A stretch of 64,000 nucleotides of DNA from Eublepharis macularius (Eukaryota > Chordata > Lepidosauria > Squamata > Eublepharidae): the NCBI RefSeq assembly GCF_028583425.1, contig NC_072794.1, forward strand, positions 23,929,232 to 23,993,231, in the 5' to 3' direction. Shown here in pieces: positions 8,851 to 20,030 of this stretch; position 1 is the stretch's first letter, and each line of letters begins with the position of its first letter. The translations under genes were made by a program, and so were the position numbers. The notes under the pieces were generated by a model. The model ran no database searches and had not been told where the DNA came from. It saw nothing but the letters and a program-made list of their open reading frames with translations.

Positions 8851-9159
8851 TTTAGCTCTTTGTTTGTGTTACTAGAGGCTGTCCTCCACCATACAGCATT
8901 TTGCTCGTCAGGTACTTTTTGGCTGATTGAATGAAGCTGGTGGTGCATAAGCAGAAGCTACCCACCTTAGAAGCGTGCCCCACAACAGAAAAGTGGGCAG
9001 CACATGTGAAAGCAAGATTTCAGATTCAAGCTGGGTTGCAAGAGCAAGGCTGGCAACTAGCTGGGGACATATCCAGGTGAGATGGGGACTTACCAGTGAT
9101 GTAATGATAACACCAGCAATATACTGATATTCTTTTTGTGACCAGAAGTGACATCAGTG

Positions 9160-9250
9160 CATCACCATGGATGCTCTAGCATTTGGGCAAAACTCAATAG
9201 GTTAACCCAAAACATAGTTTTGCCCAAATGCTAGAGCTTCCCTGGTGACA
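9160..9250. repeat. Short foldback element G
   Basis: The arms TCACCATGGATGCTCTAGC / GCTAGAGCTTCCCTGGTGA and GCATTTGGGCAAAAC / GTTTTGCCCAAATGC flank a loop near 9200. Confidence 0.7.
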
Positions 9251-10662
9251 CATTGACAACTCTTCTGGGTGCACGAGGAGTAATAGCTCATCGGGATGTT
9301 GCCCTTCACACACACCCTATTTCCCTACCATTTTTCTCCCACTGCCCAGTTGACTGGTGGTGGGAAGTGCCGGCAGGTGGCAGGGGATTCCCTGCCACAG
9401 TGGGAACCTGGCAGCTCTGTGTGGGTCAGCTTGAGATGTTTTGGTCGCCCCCACTCCCCTCCTTGAGCTGCAAATTGCTGTGACCCCTTTGGGGAAAAAC
9501 TTCCACTTGGCTTCAGAAATCACCATCTTGCTTTAAGGACAACTTGTCTCCTTTTAAAGAAGTGTCTAGCTGGAGCTGTAGGGCCTGAGTTACTCTTGTT
9601 TACATTGTTGTCCCTGGTTCTTGTGGAAAATTAGTTGACAGGAGTGTTGCGAAGTTTGGGAGGGCTGATTGCTCAAATGGAAACATGGGCGGATACAGTT
9701 GTTGCTTCTATCCAAATGTGGCAAAGGATGGCCCAGCTGTTTAAGGGAGAGTTGTTTAGGCTAAAGGAGACAAAGGACTAAGGAGAAATAATTGCAGATG
9801 GGTCATCCAGTTTCCCACAGAAAACAGAGTAAGATTTCAAAGTATTAGAGGTGTACAATTCTGGAGTGAAGAGCCCAACTGGTAGCCCTATTCCCTGCCC
9901 TAACCATAGAAGCACCACTACCAGCCACAAGGGGCTTCCTCCAGTTCTTACTGGGATGAGAAATCTGTGTCTGAGCTGTATCATTTCAGACCGTAGGCTG
10001 AGCTCGTTTGATTGGATGCTAAAAAACCAACAACCTCACCATAGAAACTAGATGTCAGGGGAAAAGGTTCCAACCAAACCTTGTCCCTGAGATATGCTAT
10101 ATGCTAGGAGGTTTTTTGGGGTATGTGTGTGCTTGGAAAAGTATTTCCCCCAACCTGCAGTTTGAAGTGGTACAGCCCAGATAGAAACTGGCAAGGGTGT
10201 AGCCCCCATATTGTCTACCTACCACCAACCCAACTGCACTGTGTACATTGCTATTCTGACTTCTTGTCTACTGAAGGCTCCTGTATAAACTAGGGATGGG
10301 TTAGAGGTGTGCTAATTTATTCCATAACCAGCATCTCCTGATCGGGGGGAGGGCTCTTCTGTATACATGGACTCTGCAGACATTCTGTTCTGTTCACAAA
10401 AACCAGGAGGCCGCCAGTTGCATGTATCAGAAGCACTTGGGTCCCTGCAACAACATACCCACTATGCACTGTGACTGCCTCATGTGAACTGGACAACACG
10501 TGGACTTTCCATGACGTACAGCATCCATTCATGAAAACCAGTACCCATCACAGGGATCCTCACACTCTTGATATACATGGCTGGCAGGCACATAAACGGA
10601 ATGTCTGCAGAGGCTGCCACACTTCAGACCAATGTGTAGTAAAGACCTTCCTCTCTCTTGAC
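9251..10662. other. Intergenic, nothing recognised
   Basis: Several ORFs of 60-80 codons on both strands show no domain or family resemblance. No SINE heads, terminal repeats or long tandem repeats seen. Confidence 0.4.
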
Positions 10663-10964
10663 AATGGAGTGCAAGTGGAGCACAAGTGAACAGGGAGGAA
10701 TACATATGAGAGCCAAGCTACAAGTGACTCCTTACACAGGTTGGACACTTGTCAGCTTCCCTCAAGTTCTGATGGGAAATGTAGGCATCCTGGTTTTACA
10801 GCTTGGCTCTCCATTACAGCTGCAAGACCAGGATGCCTACATTTCCCATCAAAACTTGAGGGAAGCTGACAAGTGTCCAACCTGTGTCAGGCGTCACTTG
10901 TAGCTTGGCTCTGAGTCTGTTCACTTGCCATTCAAGTGTAATTCATCACTTCTAGCTTGGCCCA
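10663..10964. mobile_element. Foldback family D' copy, left part missing, hosting a family D insertion
   Basis: The right arm CTGTTCACTTGCCATTCAAG to TTCTAGCTTGGCCC ends at 10964, and the mid part GAACAGGGAGGAATACAT is at 10690. The same text flanks the loop of the intact D' copy at 28240. A family D element interrupts it at 10710-10911. Confidence 0.65.
10710..10911. mobile_element. Foldback family D with TGA target duplication
   Basis: The ends GAGCCAAGCTACAAGTGA and CACTTGTAGCTTGGCTC are reverse complements, and the inner arms carry GGTTGGACACTTGTCAGC. The flanks read TGA (10707-10709) and TGA (10912-10914). Other copies are at 42720, 49749 and 57166. Confidence 0.8.
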
Positions 10965-11889
10965 TAGTGTGAGACAGTGTGCAGGCCAAGGCAGCTGCCT
11001 GCAGGGGCTCAAATGAACGTACTACTCACCTCCTTTGGTACGTTAGTCTTTGGCAAATTGGCCCCATTTTCTCTCCAGACCTATAAGCTTTATGAACAAC
11101 CAGAATAGAGCTTAGGACACTTTCCGCAGCTTCTCCCCGCAAATAACACATTTCTGTAGTTAGGGTATTTAGACAATATGCCAAAGAAAGTTGGAAAGGA
11201 ATGATTTCTTTAAAGGGTTTGAAACAAAGACAATCATATTCCCCATTTCATTCCAGAAGATAAAAAGGCTATACAAAGGAAATGTCTGCATGCAATTAGC
11301 ATGGAAGGAACATTCTTGTTTACTGGAATTATTTATGTAACAGGAATTGGCCGTCTCAAGCTGCTTGTACCAAAGTAGTCTCACTCGGCTCAGAAGACTA
11401 CTCTTGTGTAAGTAATTTGTGGACCACACCTTCTGTGTGCTTGTTATATAACTCCCATCCCCCCTCCCCCCCACACACACACCAGCACTACAGTTGTTTT
11501 GTGGCAAGCTATATTTAATTATGTTGAGTGCTTTTAATTTGATGACTCGGACAGTTCGGTATCAGACTACTCCACAACTAGGAAAAGAAGACAAATTAAG
11601 AAGCAATGATAAAATCGGCCATGCATTCCTGCATTTGTTGCTCAGGGCTTGGAAAATTATTGGATTCCTAGGTTGTGCCCAGCAGACGAAGGGTCAAATT
11701 CCCAGTGACTTTCCCAGGAAGCAAAAATTGGTTCAAGCCCTGACTGGGAACTAGATTTGCTGACAGGACATTTGAGAAGGGTGAAAGGAATACATGCCTC
11801 TGTCTTTGAAAAATGGCCTGTTGACAGAGCCTTTCTCTCTTTTTTGGTCACAATCACTGCTTTCCCCCCAGTCTTTCTCCAAAACATTG
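10965..11889. other. Intergenic, nothing recognised
   Basis: Contains a CCCC/CACA-rich run near 11455-11485. No coding or repeat signature seen. Confidence 0.35.
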
Positions 11890-12095
11890 AAGTTACCAAT
11901 ATCCAAGTGGAACCTGGAGATCCCCCAGCATTGCAACTGATCTCCAGACTACAGAGATCAGTTCCTCTGCAGAAAATAGCTGCTTTGGAGGGCATTATAC
12001 TCCAGCTGAAGTCCCTCCCCTCCCCAAACCCCACCCTCCCCAAGGCTCCACCCCCAAATCTCCAGTAGTTTCCCAACCCTGAGTTGGCAACCCTG
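11890..12095 (-). mobile_element. hAT-like MITE family A
   Basis: Inverse orientation: GTTACCAATATCCAAGTGG at the left and GAGTTGGCAACCCT at the right, with the family body between (CCACCCCCAAATCTCCAG near 12050). Confidence 0.75.
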
Positions 12096-12104
12096 TCAAA
12101 CATG

Positions 12105-12372
12105 AGAGCCAGTTTGGTGTAGTGGTTAAGAGTGCGGGACTCTAATCTGGAGGACCGGGTTTGATTCCCCACTCCTCCACTTGAAGCCAGCTGGGTGACC
12201 TTGGGTCAGTCACAGCTTCTAGGAGCTCTCTCAGCCCCACCCACCTCACAGGGTGTGTTTTGTGGGAATAGTAGTAACATACTTTGTAAACTGCTCTGAG
12301 TGGGTGTTCTCCTGAAAGGTGTTATATAAACAGAATGTTACTGTTATTATTATTATTAACAACAACAACAAC
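12105..12372 (+). mobile_element. tRNA-derived SINE S1
   Basis: The pol III A box is TGGTGTAGTGG and the B box GGTTTGATTCC. The body is typical (GCCAGCTGGGTGACCTTGGG, CTCAGCCCCACCCACCTCAC, ACTTTGTAAACTGCTCTGAG), with an ATT/AAC microsatellite tail. More copies at 37460 (+) and 52497 (-). Confidence 0.85.
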
Positions 12373-13362
12373 TTGAAATACAGCCAGAAGCACATTGGGA
12401 TGTTGAAACAGCCCTGGAGCAAGTGGAACTGGCAGCCCTTCAGACACAACCTGGTTTGGCCCTGGAAACTGCAACAATGGGTATAGGTTTTCCAGGGCCC
12501 AGGGCTGAGCTAAGCTCTCCCTCAGACACTGCCAGCCCTGTTTGGCTCAGCTTGCCCCAACTGCCATTGACCTTCCAGGCCAGCGGCCCATCAGCAACAT
12601 TCCCAGCAAATTAAAAAGCCAGTCCAACTCCTGGATCCAGTGCCCACTGAATTACTTGGTGAATGGGCTTGATGTCTGTGTACGCCTCTCCACCCTACTT
12701 TATGGAACACAAGAGGGTCAACTTAGCTGGCCACGCGTGAAGCAGATGTCTCTCCTCAGGGGGTCAAACCATCTCCCAGTAGGTCATACAGCGTTTCTAC
12801 CCTGAATGAATAATTGTCATTTGTTGCTTAACAAAATACAGCAACAGAAACAAAATCGGAACAAGTGACAGGCCTGACTGATTCAGAGTTATTTGGAAAC
12901 TAAGTTGCGGAGGCTGATCGCTCCATAAGAAAAAAGAAGGGAGATAAAGAATTTCAAATACTGTCAAGATTTGGAAAGTCCAACAAAACTAAAAACAAAC
13001 TGATCTGTGTACTTAGTTACACTCAACATATTCTGTCTGCATGCTCTGTGTTAAAATCAGAATGTTGAGGGCTTGGTGCAGGGCAAAATAAGACTGAACA
13101 TGAAGCAAGGCTAGGAAATGCTGAGACGTGTGGCGTGGTTGGGACAATACTTATAAGAGATAAGAAATGTATTCAGCAGAGAGCAGATAGAGTACGCCTG
13201 AACAATAGATCCTTTTAAAGAGAAGCCTTGTTCATAAGGTACAATAAATGCATGTATAATCTGTGCACTGCGTAAACTTGATTTTTTTGTATGTGCATTG
13301 AATAATTTTCACGTTACATTCAATGCATGTACAGCTTAATATAAACCCCACATTTATCCAGG
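12373..13362. other. Intergenic, nothing recognised
   Basis: Short ORFs only, without recognisable domains. No repeat ends seen. Confidence 0.35.
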
Positions 13363-13370
13363 TCCTAGGC

Positions 13371-13969
13371 CAGGGGTGGCCAAAGTTGCTTAATGTAAGA
13401 GCCACATAGAATGTCAGATGTTTGAGAGCCGCAAGACATGATGCATTGAAGACTTCAGATGAAGAGGTGAATTTGGGGGGGGTTTCCTGAAGTGACATCA
13501 CAGGAAGGGGTGGGATTTTAGTGCAGTATACTGGAAGTGACATCATTGGAAGTGGTGGAGCTTGGGAAAAGCCATCACCTGATTTTGACTTGGAAGTGAC
13601 ATCATGAAAGTGATGTCAAATCCTTGCTAGGCTTCACCCCTGAAGTCCCCAGGTATTTTCTGAGTTAGACCTGGCAAACCCAACATTTTTATTGAAAATA
13701 TGAAAGACGTGGAAAGAAAGAAGGAAGGAAGGAAAAAGAAAAAGGGAGGGAAAGACATGGAAGGAAAGAAAAGGAAAGGAAGGAAAGAAAGGGAGGGAGG
13801 GAGGGAGGGAAAGACATGGAAAGAAAAGAGGGAAGAGAGGGAAGGGAGGGAAATAAACTAAACTAAAGTAAAATGTATGGCCACGGCAATATTCAGAGAT
13901 GTCTGGGAGCCACACAATATGTCTAGAAGAGCCACATATGGCTCCCGAGCTGCAGTTTGGCCACCCCTG
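13371..13969. mobile_element. hAT-like MITE with purine-rich core, 599 bp
   Basis: The ends CAGGGGTGGCCAAAG and GTTTGGCCACCCCTG are inverted. Exact 8-bp target duplications TCCTAGGC lie at 13363-13370 and 13970-13977, as expected for hAT. Subterminal text AAGAGCCACATA (left) and GAAGAGCCACATATGGC (right) is typical of an abundant amniote family. The core includes GAAGTGACATCA motifs and a (GGAA)n-like purine tract (about 13710-13860). Confidence 0.88.
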
Positions 13970-14180
13970 TCCTAGGCCCTGGTTTTATCTGTAGGGAGAA
14001 CATGCATTGGCTCTGTCCTACAAACAGAAGTACACAGGTTAGGCTTACCATCCCCCCGTCAGGGCAGGGCTCCCCATCCTGAGCTCCTGTTGCCTACTGC
14101 CACTGCAAGCAGTGGTGGTGGGAAAATGAAAAAATCTGGTGCTGCCATGGGTGTAATGATGTCACTTCCATGACAGCAGG

Positions 14181-14244
14181 TAGCTCTGGGAATCACCTGG
14201 AATACTATGGTTATATCATAGAGTTTCTGGCAATTCTTAGAGCC
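14181..14244. repeat. Foldback family I, short hairpin
   Basis: TAGCTCTGGGAATCACCTGG pairs imperfectly with TCTGGCAATTCTTAGAGC. The same design recurs at 60341. Both lie in DNA rich in GAAGTGACATCA words. Confidence 0.55.
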
Positions 14245-14474
14245 ACCCGCCATCTTTTTCAGGTTTTCCCCGGAAGTGACATCATCATGCCCACGATGCT
14301 GTCCTGCCCCCAAACCTCCTGCCGGTCGCATGGCTTAGCTGGACAATCCTAATCCATGAACATGTAGGATATGTATATTTTCAATATAACGTGAATAGGG
14401 CTATGTTGGGCACAGATCTCTGGGAGATTCTCCTACACACATGCCATTGAAATGAAAGTGGTGTAAGAACATCA

Positions 14475-14700
14475 TTATTTTTTTTTAACTTCTTTTATCT
14501 CATCTTTCTCCCTGGGGGAACCCAAAGTAGGTTGCATTGTTCTCTTCTCCTCCTTTTTACCGTCATAACAACCCTGTAAGGTAGGTAACAATGAGAGTGT
14601 GCAACTTGCCCAGGGTCATCCAGTGAGCTTCCGTGGCAGAGCGGAAGTTTGAATCTGGATCTCCCAGAACCTCGTCTGACACACTAACCACAACCCTTCA
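14475..14700 (-). mobile_element. tRNA-derived SINE S4
   Basis: On the minus strand it reads GTTGTGGTTAGTGTGTCAGA, then GATTCAAACTTCCGCTCTGC and a TTACAGGGTTGTTATGACGG body. Same family as 48285, 48545 and 54385. Confidence 0.65.
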
Positions 14701-14751
14701 CACTTTACATTTTTTCATTTTCTATTGAAAATATGCTAAAGAGTAGGGTTG

Positions 14752-14972
14752 CTTGGCCCTGACCGGGAAAGCCCAGGTGAGCCCCTGATCTCGTCAGATC
14801 TCAGAAGCTAAGCAGAGTCTACCTTGGTTAGTAATTGGATGGGAGACCTCCAATGAAGACCGGAGGTTGCAGAGGCAGGCAATCGCAAACCACCTCTGTT
14901 AGTCGCTTGCTGTGAAAATCCACCAGGGGTCGCCATAAGTCAGCTATAACTTGACGGCACCACACACACATA
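14752..14972 (+). mobile_element. 5S rRNA-derived SINE with BovB-like tail
   Basis: The head has CCCTGATCTCGTCAGATCTC, AGAAGCTAAGCAGAG and GTAATTGGATGGGAGACC. The tail TCGCCATAAGTCAGC...CTTGACGGCAC matches the BovB-type 3' end found in the LINE fragment at 44335. It is followed by (CA)n and a G run at 14976. Confidence 0.82.
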
Positions 14973-14979
14973 CCGGGGG

Positions 14980-15471
14980 GGGGGGGGGTTGCTTGAACAC
15001 TCACCAGTGTGACTCACTGCAAACTGACTGCTCGCCAGATTGTTCATCTGCCCATGAGGGCCTGGCTGTGTTTGTGTGGCGATTCCATGAGTGTAGCATG
15101 TTATGGTGCAGTAAAACCTTCCTCTGTTCTATGCTGTATATGAGGAATGGCTCGACAAACATGGTCAAGCCATTCCACTCCCCTCCGCATCACTCAACAA
15201 ACAGGGGCGAGCCGCTCTGTAACGCCTTCCCACAGACCCATTGCTACCACAGCTCACCTGTAGTCCCCTCTGCTCCTCCCCCTCTCCCTCTGAACCATTT
15301 GCTCCATGTCCCTGTGGCTCCCCATGTCCCCCTCTCTCCAGAGCTACCAGCACCTGTGCTCACCATTCAGCAGCTGCTTGCAGCAGACAGAGCTGATGCT
15401 CCGTCTTCGGACAATTACGGGAGTCATGCCGGGCCTGCTAGCCTACCAAACCTGCCAGCCAGCTAGCATCC
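14980..15471. other. Intergenic, nothing recognised
   Basis: A 171-codon plus ORF (14951-15466) begins inside the SINE tail and shows only low-complexity Ser/Pro text, so I do not call it a gene. A small hairpin, GAATGGCT / AGCCATTC, lies near 15150-15176. Confidence 0.35.
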
Positions 15472-15479
15472 CTCCTGAT

Positions 15480-15739
15480 CAGGGCTTTTTTTCAGGGAAA
15501 AGAGGTGGTGGAACTCAGTGGGTTGCCCTCGGAGAAAATGGTCACATGGCTGGTGGCCCCGCCCCTGATCTCCAGACAGAGGGAAGTTTAGATTGCCCTC
15601 CGTGCCGCTCCAGCAGTACGGAGGGAAATCTAAAATCCCCTCTGTCTGGAGATCAGGGGGCGGGGCCACCAGCCATGTGACCATTTTCAAGAGGTTCCGG
15701 AACTCCGTTCCACCGTGTTCCAGCTGAAAAAAAGCCCTG
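15480..15739. mobile_element. hAT-like foldback MITE family C, copy 1
   Basis: The ends CAGGGCTTTTTTTC and GAAAAAAAGCCCTG are inverted, and a central hairpin is built from CCCTGATCTCCAGACAGAGG and its complement. 8-bp target duplications CTCCTGAT lie at 15472-15479 and 15740-15747. Confidence 0.9.
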
Positions 15740-15747
15740 CTCCTGAT

Positions 15748-16410
15748 GCATCCCCCCCCCCCCCCGTCCTGTTTGGTATGAGTATTTTTTTATTTATGGG
15801 CTACTAGGAAAACCCAAATATTTACCATAAATGAATACTTGTACAAATGACGTGCTTTTTTTCTTTCACTGATCCCATACAAACTGAGGGCCCCTGGTTG
15901 AGAAATCTCTCTTGTTAATGTCTAATAATTGTGAACTTTTACCATGAAGCTCAGGCCAAGACATGCCACAAGCATGCCAAGATAAACACCGTATCTGTTC
16001 ACACAAAGCTCAGCAAAGTTGCACAAAGGGAAGCCAAATCCTGACTCAGGTTAAAAAGAGGACGAGAGAGAGACTGGAAAGAACAAGGGAAAAATTATAA
16101 TTCTTCAAGCTCTAAAGTGATAACGCTGGTTCTCAGCGTTTCAGGGCTTTTATGGTTGGATGCATTTATGGGAGGAGCAGATGCCACAGATACAATGTGT
16201 ATATTTCCATGACAGCTCATCTATTTGGAGAGTTGCCAGGTCACCCCTGGCAACCAGCAGGCAGGAGGGGTTGGGGGTACAAGTATTTAGGTGACCCAGG
16301 AAGAGACAGCATCACGCCAGGGCAGATTCTTTTAAAACTTTTTAAACTTTTTAAAAGAATCAGCCCTAGCATTGTCTGACATCGTCACTTCCAAAGTTGA
16401 ACTGGAAACA
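15748..16410. other. Intergenic with a C run and a small palindrome
   Basis: A C homopolymer lies near 15751-15765. A near-perfect palindrome, GATTCTTTTAAAACTTT / AAACTTTTTAAAAGAATC, lies at about 16325-16361. Nothing else recognised. Confidence 0.4.
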
Positions 16411-16415
16411 ATGAG

Positions 16416-16559
16416 TGATTCCGCACACGTTGGATAATGCACTTCCAATCCTCTTTATAGATCATTTGGAACGGATTTTTTCATGTGCAGAACAAAAAAT
16501 CCACCTCAAACGATTGATAAAGTACATTGAAAGTGCATTATCCAACGTGTGCGGAATCA
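16416..16559. mobile_element. Foldback MITE family E, copy 1
   Basis: TGATTCCGCACACGTTGG at the left and CCAACGTGTGCGGAATCA at the right, with complementary arms through GATAATGCACTT. Copies at 27721 and 51060 share both ends. Target duplication not resolved. Confidence 0.75.
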
Positions 16560-17639
16560 GCCAGTGTCATTGATGGGGGCCATAGGTATGCATGCACCCA
16601 TTTTGCCACCTGCCTCCTCCCGTGCGGGCACTTCTGAGCCTGCCTCATCCTTCTGATCAGCGGTGATAAGCAGGCAAAGGCAGGAATCACCAGGAATTTG
16701 CCCCTCCATTGATGGGCACCCAGTAAGTTTATCTATGGGCGTTTTCCGTTTTTCACCTGAGCTCCAGTGCTAGACATTTAAAAGCTATGCACAAAGTATG
16801 CACATTTTAAGACTGAAATGATATTATGGTCAAATTTTGTCTTAAATTGTGAGTGAGGGTTCATTATGTATTGCAAAAATTCTCTTCTGCAAACGTTTAT
16901 GTCAAATGTTCTCCAGATTTGATTTTAATCCTTGCATGTTTGCTGGACATTCATCAAATATTGATATCCGTGTTTGTCTCCTAGGGAAGGACGGATCAGG
17001 ATTATTCCCCTCGGGCCTTTCCAATTTGCTCCTGTGCAGCCTGCAAAATGGATTCATTTCTACACTGAATGACTGCCTTCACAGGACTTTGGATGATTGG
17101 ACTGCTAGCCCAGGGGTCACCAACCTTTTCTGTAATGAGAGTTACTGCTGAGTAAGGAAAAATATCCTGAGCTACTCCCTGCCACCCAGCATATTACCAA
17201 GTTTTGTTGTGTCGTAGAAACAGAGAGCTGGAAATGGAATGATCAACTAAGCAGTGCAAAGAAAAATATGATAAAACTAGTAACAAAGCCCGTTGTGAGG
17301 AATACAACAGGATCTAGAAAGGGCAGGGCAAGCTGGCCAGGCATTGCTGCCTCTGCTGCCCTGATCTGGTGGGGAGGGGAGGGCAAGGCGGCTGGACATG
17401 GCATTGCCCACTCCCCAGCGCCCCAATGGAGGGGCAGGAAGCCTGGCGCGCTCCTGTACCTGGCAGCTGCCAAGTCTAGCCCTGTTCTGACCATGGTCAT
17501 TGAATAATTACATAGTATGAATTGGATAAATACCGGCAATTGGTTTATACTGTATTAATTATATGAATGTTTATATAAGATTGTGTTGAAGTGGTTTGTC
17601 GTTAGGTGGTCTTGATTTTCTTTGTTTGTTAGCCTCCAG
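16560..17639. other. Intergenic; hAT-like half-end and a GC-rich repeat
   Basis: At 17113 the text CAGGGGTCACCAACCTTTT resembles a hAT terminus; no right end was found. From about 17276 (AGTAACAAAGCCCGTTGTG) to 17518 lies a GC-rich repeat whose end (AATTACATAGTAT) resembles the end at about 19110 (AATTATGTAGTAA). No gene seen. Confidence 0.35.
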
Positions 17640-17845
17640 GTGGTGGCTGGAGATCTCCTGGAATTACAACTGATCTCCAAGCCACAGAGATCTGTTCACC
17701 TGGAGAAAAGGGCTGTTTTGGAGGGTGGACTCTATGGCATTATACCATGCTGAGGTCCCTTCCCTCCTCAAACCCTGCACTCTCCAGGGTTCACTCCCCA
17801 AATCTCCAGGTATTTTCCAACCTGGAGCTGGCAACCCTATGGGAG
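17640..17845 (-). mobile_element. hAT-like MITE family A
   Basis: GCCTCCAGGTGGTGGCTGG at the left, GAGCTGGCAACCCTA at the right, with the standard body. Confidence 0.78.
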
Positions 17846-19115
17846 GTGAGGGGAGTGTATTGGGGGGAGGAGCAGGCAGGCTGACGGGCTCCTGCACCTG
17901 CCAGCAGAGATGGCAGAGCAGCCACCGCAGTCTGGCCCAGCCACCCTGCAGGAGAAGTCCACCTGTCCAGAATCAAACACAAGTGGCCCCAACTGCCTTT
18001 GCTCACCTGCACCGCTGGCCCTCCTGCCAGCCAGGAGCACCCAGGGGCACTGTGGAGGAGCTCTCCTATGTGGCTGGCCTGGCAGCAATTCCTCCTTCTC
18101 CCTGGCTCCTCTGCCAGCTGCTGTGCTTCAGGGCTCAGTAGGGCCCACCACGTCCAGTGGGAGGGTGCAGAGGCCCGGGTACAGTGGCAGAGGTGAGGCG
18201 GCAGCAGGCTAGGGTAGCGGACCCCTAGATGGCTGCTGCAAGGTTGTTGGGGGCAGTGCTGTGGGCACAGCCATCCTGCCACCCTGGCCCCACCACTCCT
18301 TGCCACCGCTGCTGCTGCACCAAGGTTAAGGGCAGAGGAGCGCCCGGGGGCACTGAGGAGGAGCACTCCTGCGTGGCTGGCCCGACTGCGCTTCCTCCTT
18401 CTCCCTGGCTCCTCTGCCGGCTCCTCTGCCAGTAGGAGGGTGCGAAGGCCCTGGTGCAGCACAGAGGCATGGCGATGGCGGGCGACAGCGGTGCAGCTCC
18501 AGGCACAGCCCCAGGTGCAGCGGAGGTGGCTGCTGTGAGGCCAGCATAGGTGGCACAACAGGCACAGCTGCCCTTGACCTCACCGGCCCCAGCCCTATGG
18601 GCGCTGCTGCCGTACCTGCCACCGCCATGCCAGGCTTGAGGGCTGCTGCCTTCTGCAGGAGGCTCATGGCCAAGCCGAGCCACCACCAGGCTAGCGGTGT
18701 GGTGGTGATGGGGGCAGCCCTGCAGGCTAGCATCCCTGGTCAGACGCCAGCCGGCCTCCTCTGAGTCTGGGCCAGCGGGCCGCTTAGGATGCGCCATTGC
18801 TCATGAGGCCACCGGCGGCCATGGCTCTTGGCGCCCCTGCCTGCCAACCCCGTTTGGGCTGAACTGGGCAGCTGGAGGCAGGGGGTGTGGTGGGGGGCGG
18901 GGGAACAGGCAGGCTGATGCACTCCTGCACCAGCACCCGGAGGCGCGGGGAGCGTGGGCAGAGAGCAGGGCAGCTGGCAGGCTGATGTGCTCCTGCACCT
19001 GCCAGCCCGAGGACTCACCACTTATCCCCTCTAGGGGCGCTCTACCGCACCTGCGCTGTGGAATCCCAGTGAGTCATTGGAAACCCGCGTACAGAATTAT
19101 GTAGTAAGATGAAAG
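17846..19115. repeat. GC-rich, internally repetitive intergenic block
   Basis: GC- and CTG/CAG-rich. The phrase GCAGGCTGA(C/T)G followed by CTCCTGCACC recurs near 17876, 18907 and 18979. The long ORFs on both strands (up to 255 codons) are low-complexity Ala/Ser/Pro/Cys text created by this composition. It probably belongs to a mobile element starting near 17276. Confidence 0.4.
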
Positions 19116-19209
19116 GTTTTTTAAAAAGCCTAGAGCAGGTCTTATTACAGTCTTTTCCTGGTTCTTATAAAGGATGCATAAGCTGCAGTTTAGGTTGTTA
19201 ACATCTATG

Positions 19210-20030
19210 TGGGGCCTGGAGTTCTGGTACTACAGAGATCAGTTCCCCTGGATGAAACAGCAGCTTTGAAGGGTGGATTCAATTGCTATATACCCAAGAT
19301 CCCTCCTCAAACCCTGCCGGGTTACCAGTCCCCCACTGGGAGCAGGGGATTGCTGCTCCCACCCTCTGCCCCTTGTCACTGCTTACCTCCAGTGGGAGGG
19401 GGGGGCGGGAAGGCAGGGGAAATGTGCCTTCCAGGGCGTGCTCCAGGGCAATGCGGTGCACCACTGCACACCACAGTGTGCCAATTTCAGCCCATTAGGA
19501 GCCCAATCGGGCCCATTTGGTGCCTATATTGGCCTGCTATGAAGTGCAGGAGTTCTTGAGGGCCCTCCTGGCAGTGCTCTTGTGCTCCACAGCAGGACAA
19601 ATTGGGCTGGAGCATGGGAGCACTCCAAGGCTGTTCCACGCTCCACAGTGGGCAGATTTTGGCCTCCAGGGCCTGATTTGGCCCGCTGCGGAGCATGGGA
19701 GTGCTGCCAGAAGGGCCCAGGAGAGTTCCTGCACTTCATAGTGGGTCAATTTAGGCCCCGAATGGGCCAAAATCCACCCACTGTGGAGCGTGGGAGTGCT
19801 CCCAGGGACGACCCCATGTCCTGTACGATGATGTCACTTCCAAGAAGTGATGTCTTTGCACAACCCAGGAGTGCTTTGCACGTGTGTGAACACATCACAA
19901 AAGGTAAGTGCCAGGTCTCCTGCCCCCTGCCCAAAGGGTGAAGGGACCTGCCAACCATAAACCCCACCCTCCCCTGGCTCAACCCTCAAATCCCCTGGAA
20001 TTTCCCAGTTCAGAGCTGACACCCTACAAC
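19210..20030 (-). mobile_element. hAT-like MITE family A, split by a nested element
   Basis: The left part (19210-19316, with ACAGAGATCAGTTCCCCTGG) and the right part (about 19959-20030, with CAAATCCCCTGGAATTTCCC) are pieces of one copy. The DNA between has its own termini and is annotated separately. Confidence 0.65.
19317..19958. mobile_element. Nested hAT-like element inside family A (642 bp)
   Basis: Starts CCGGGTTACCAGTCCCCCA and ends CCTGCCAACCAT, close to the terminal pattern of the element at 41439. Flanking octamers AAACCCTG and AAACCCCA match at 6 of 8. The body repeats a unit of about 110 bp (AGCATGGGAGTGCTCCCAG-like phrases near 19600, 19690 and 19790) and contains GATGATGTCACTTCCAAGAAG-like words. 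Confidence 0.55.

Noticed and set aside
12105..12180. Functional tRNA gene
   Set aside because: A and B boxes are present, but no cloverleaf closes and the sequence continues into a SINE body with a microsatellite tail.
14951..15466. 171-codon plus-strand ORF as a gene
   Set aside because: Starts inside a SINE tail and poly-G run, low complexity, no recognisable domain or splice context.
17791..18797. ORFs of 255 and 190 codons on the minus strand
   Set aside because: Cys/Ala/Ser/Pro-rich translations of a GC-rich repeat block; overlapping long ORFs on both strands indicate composition, not coding.
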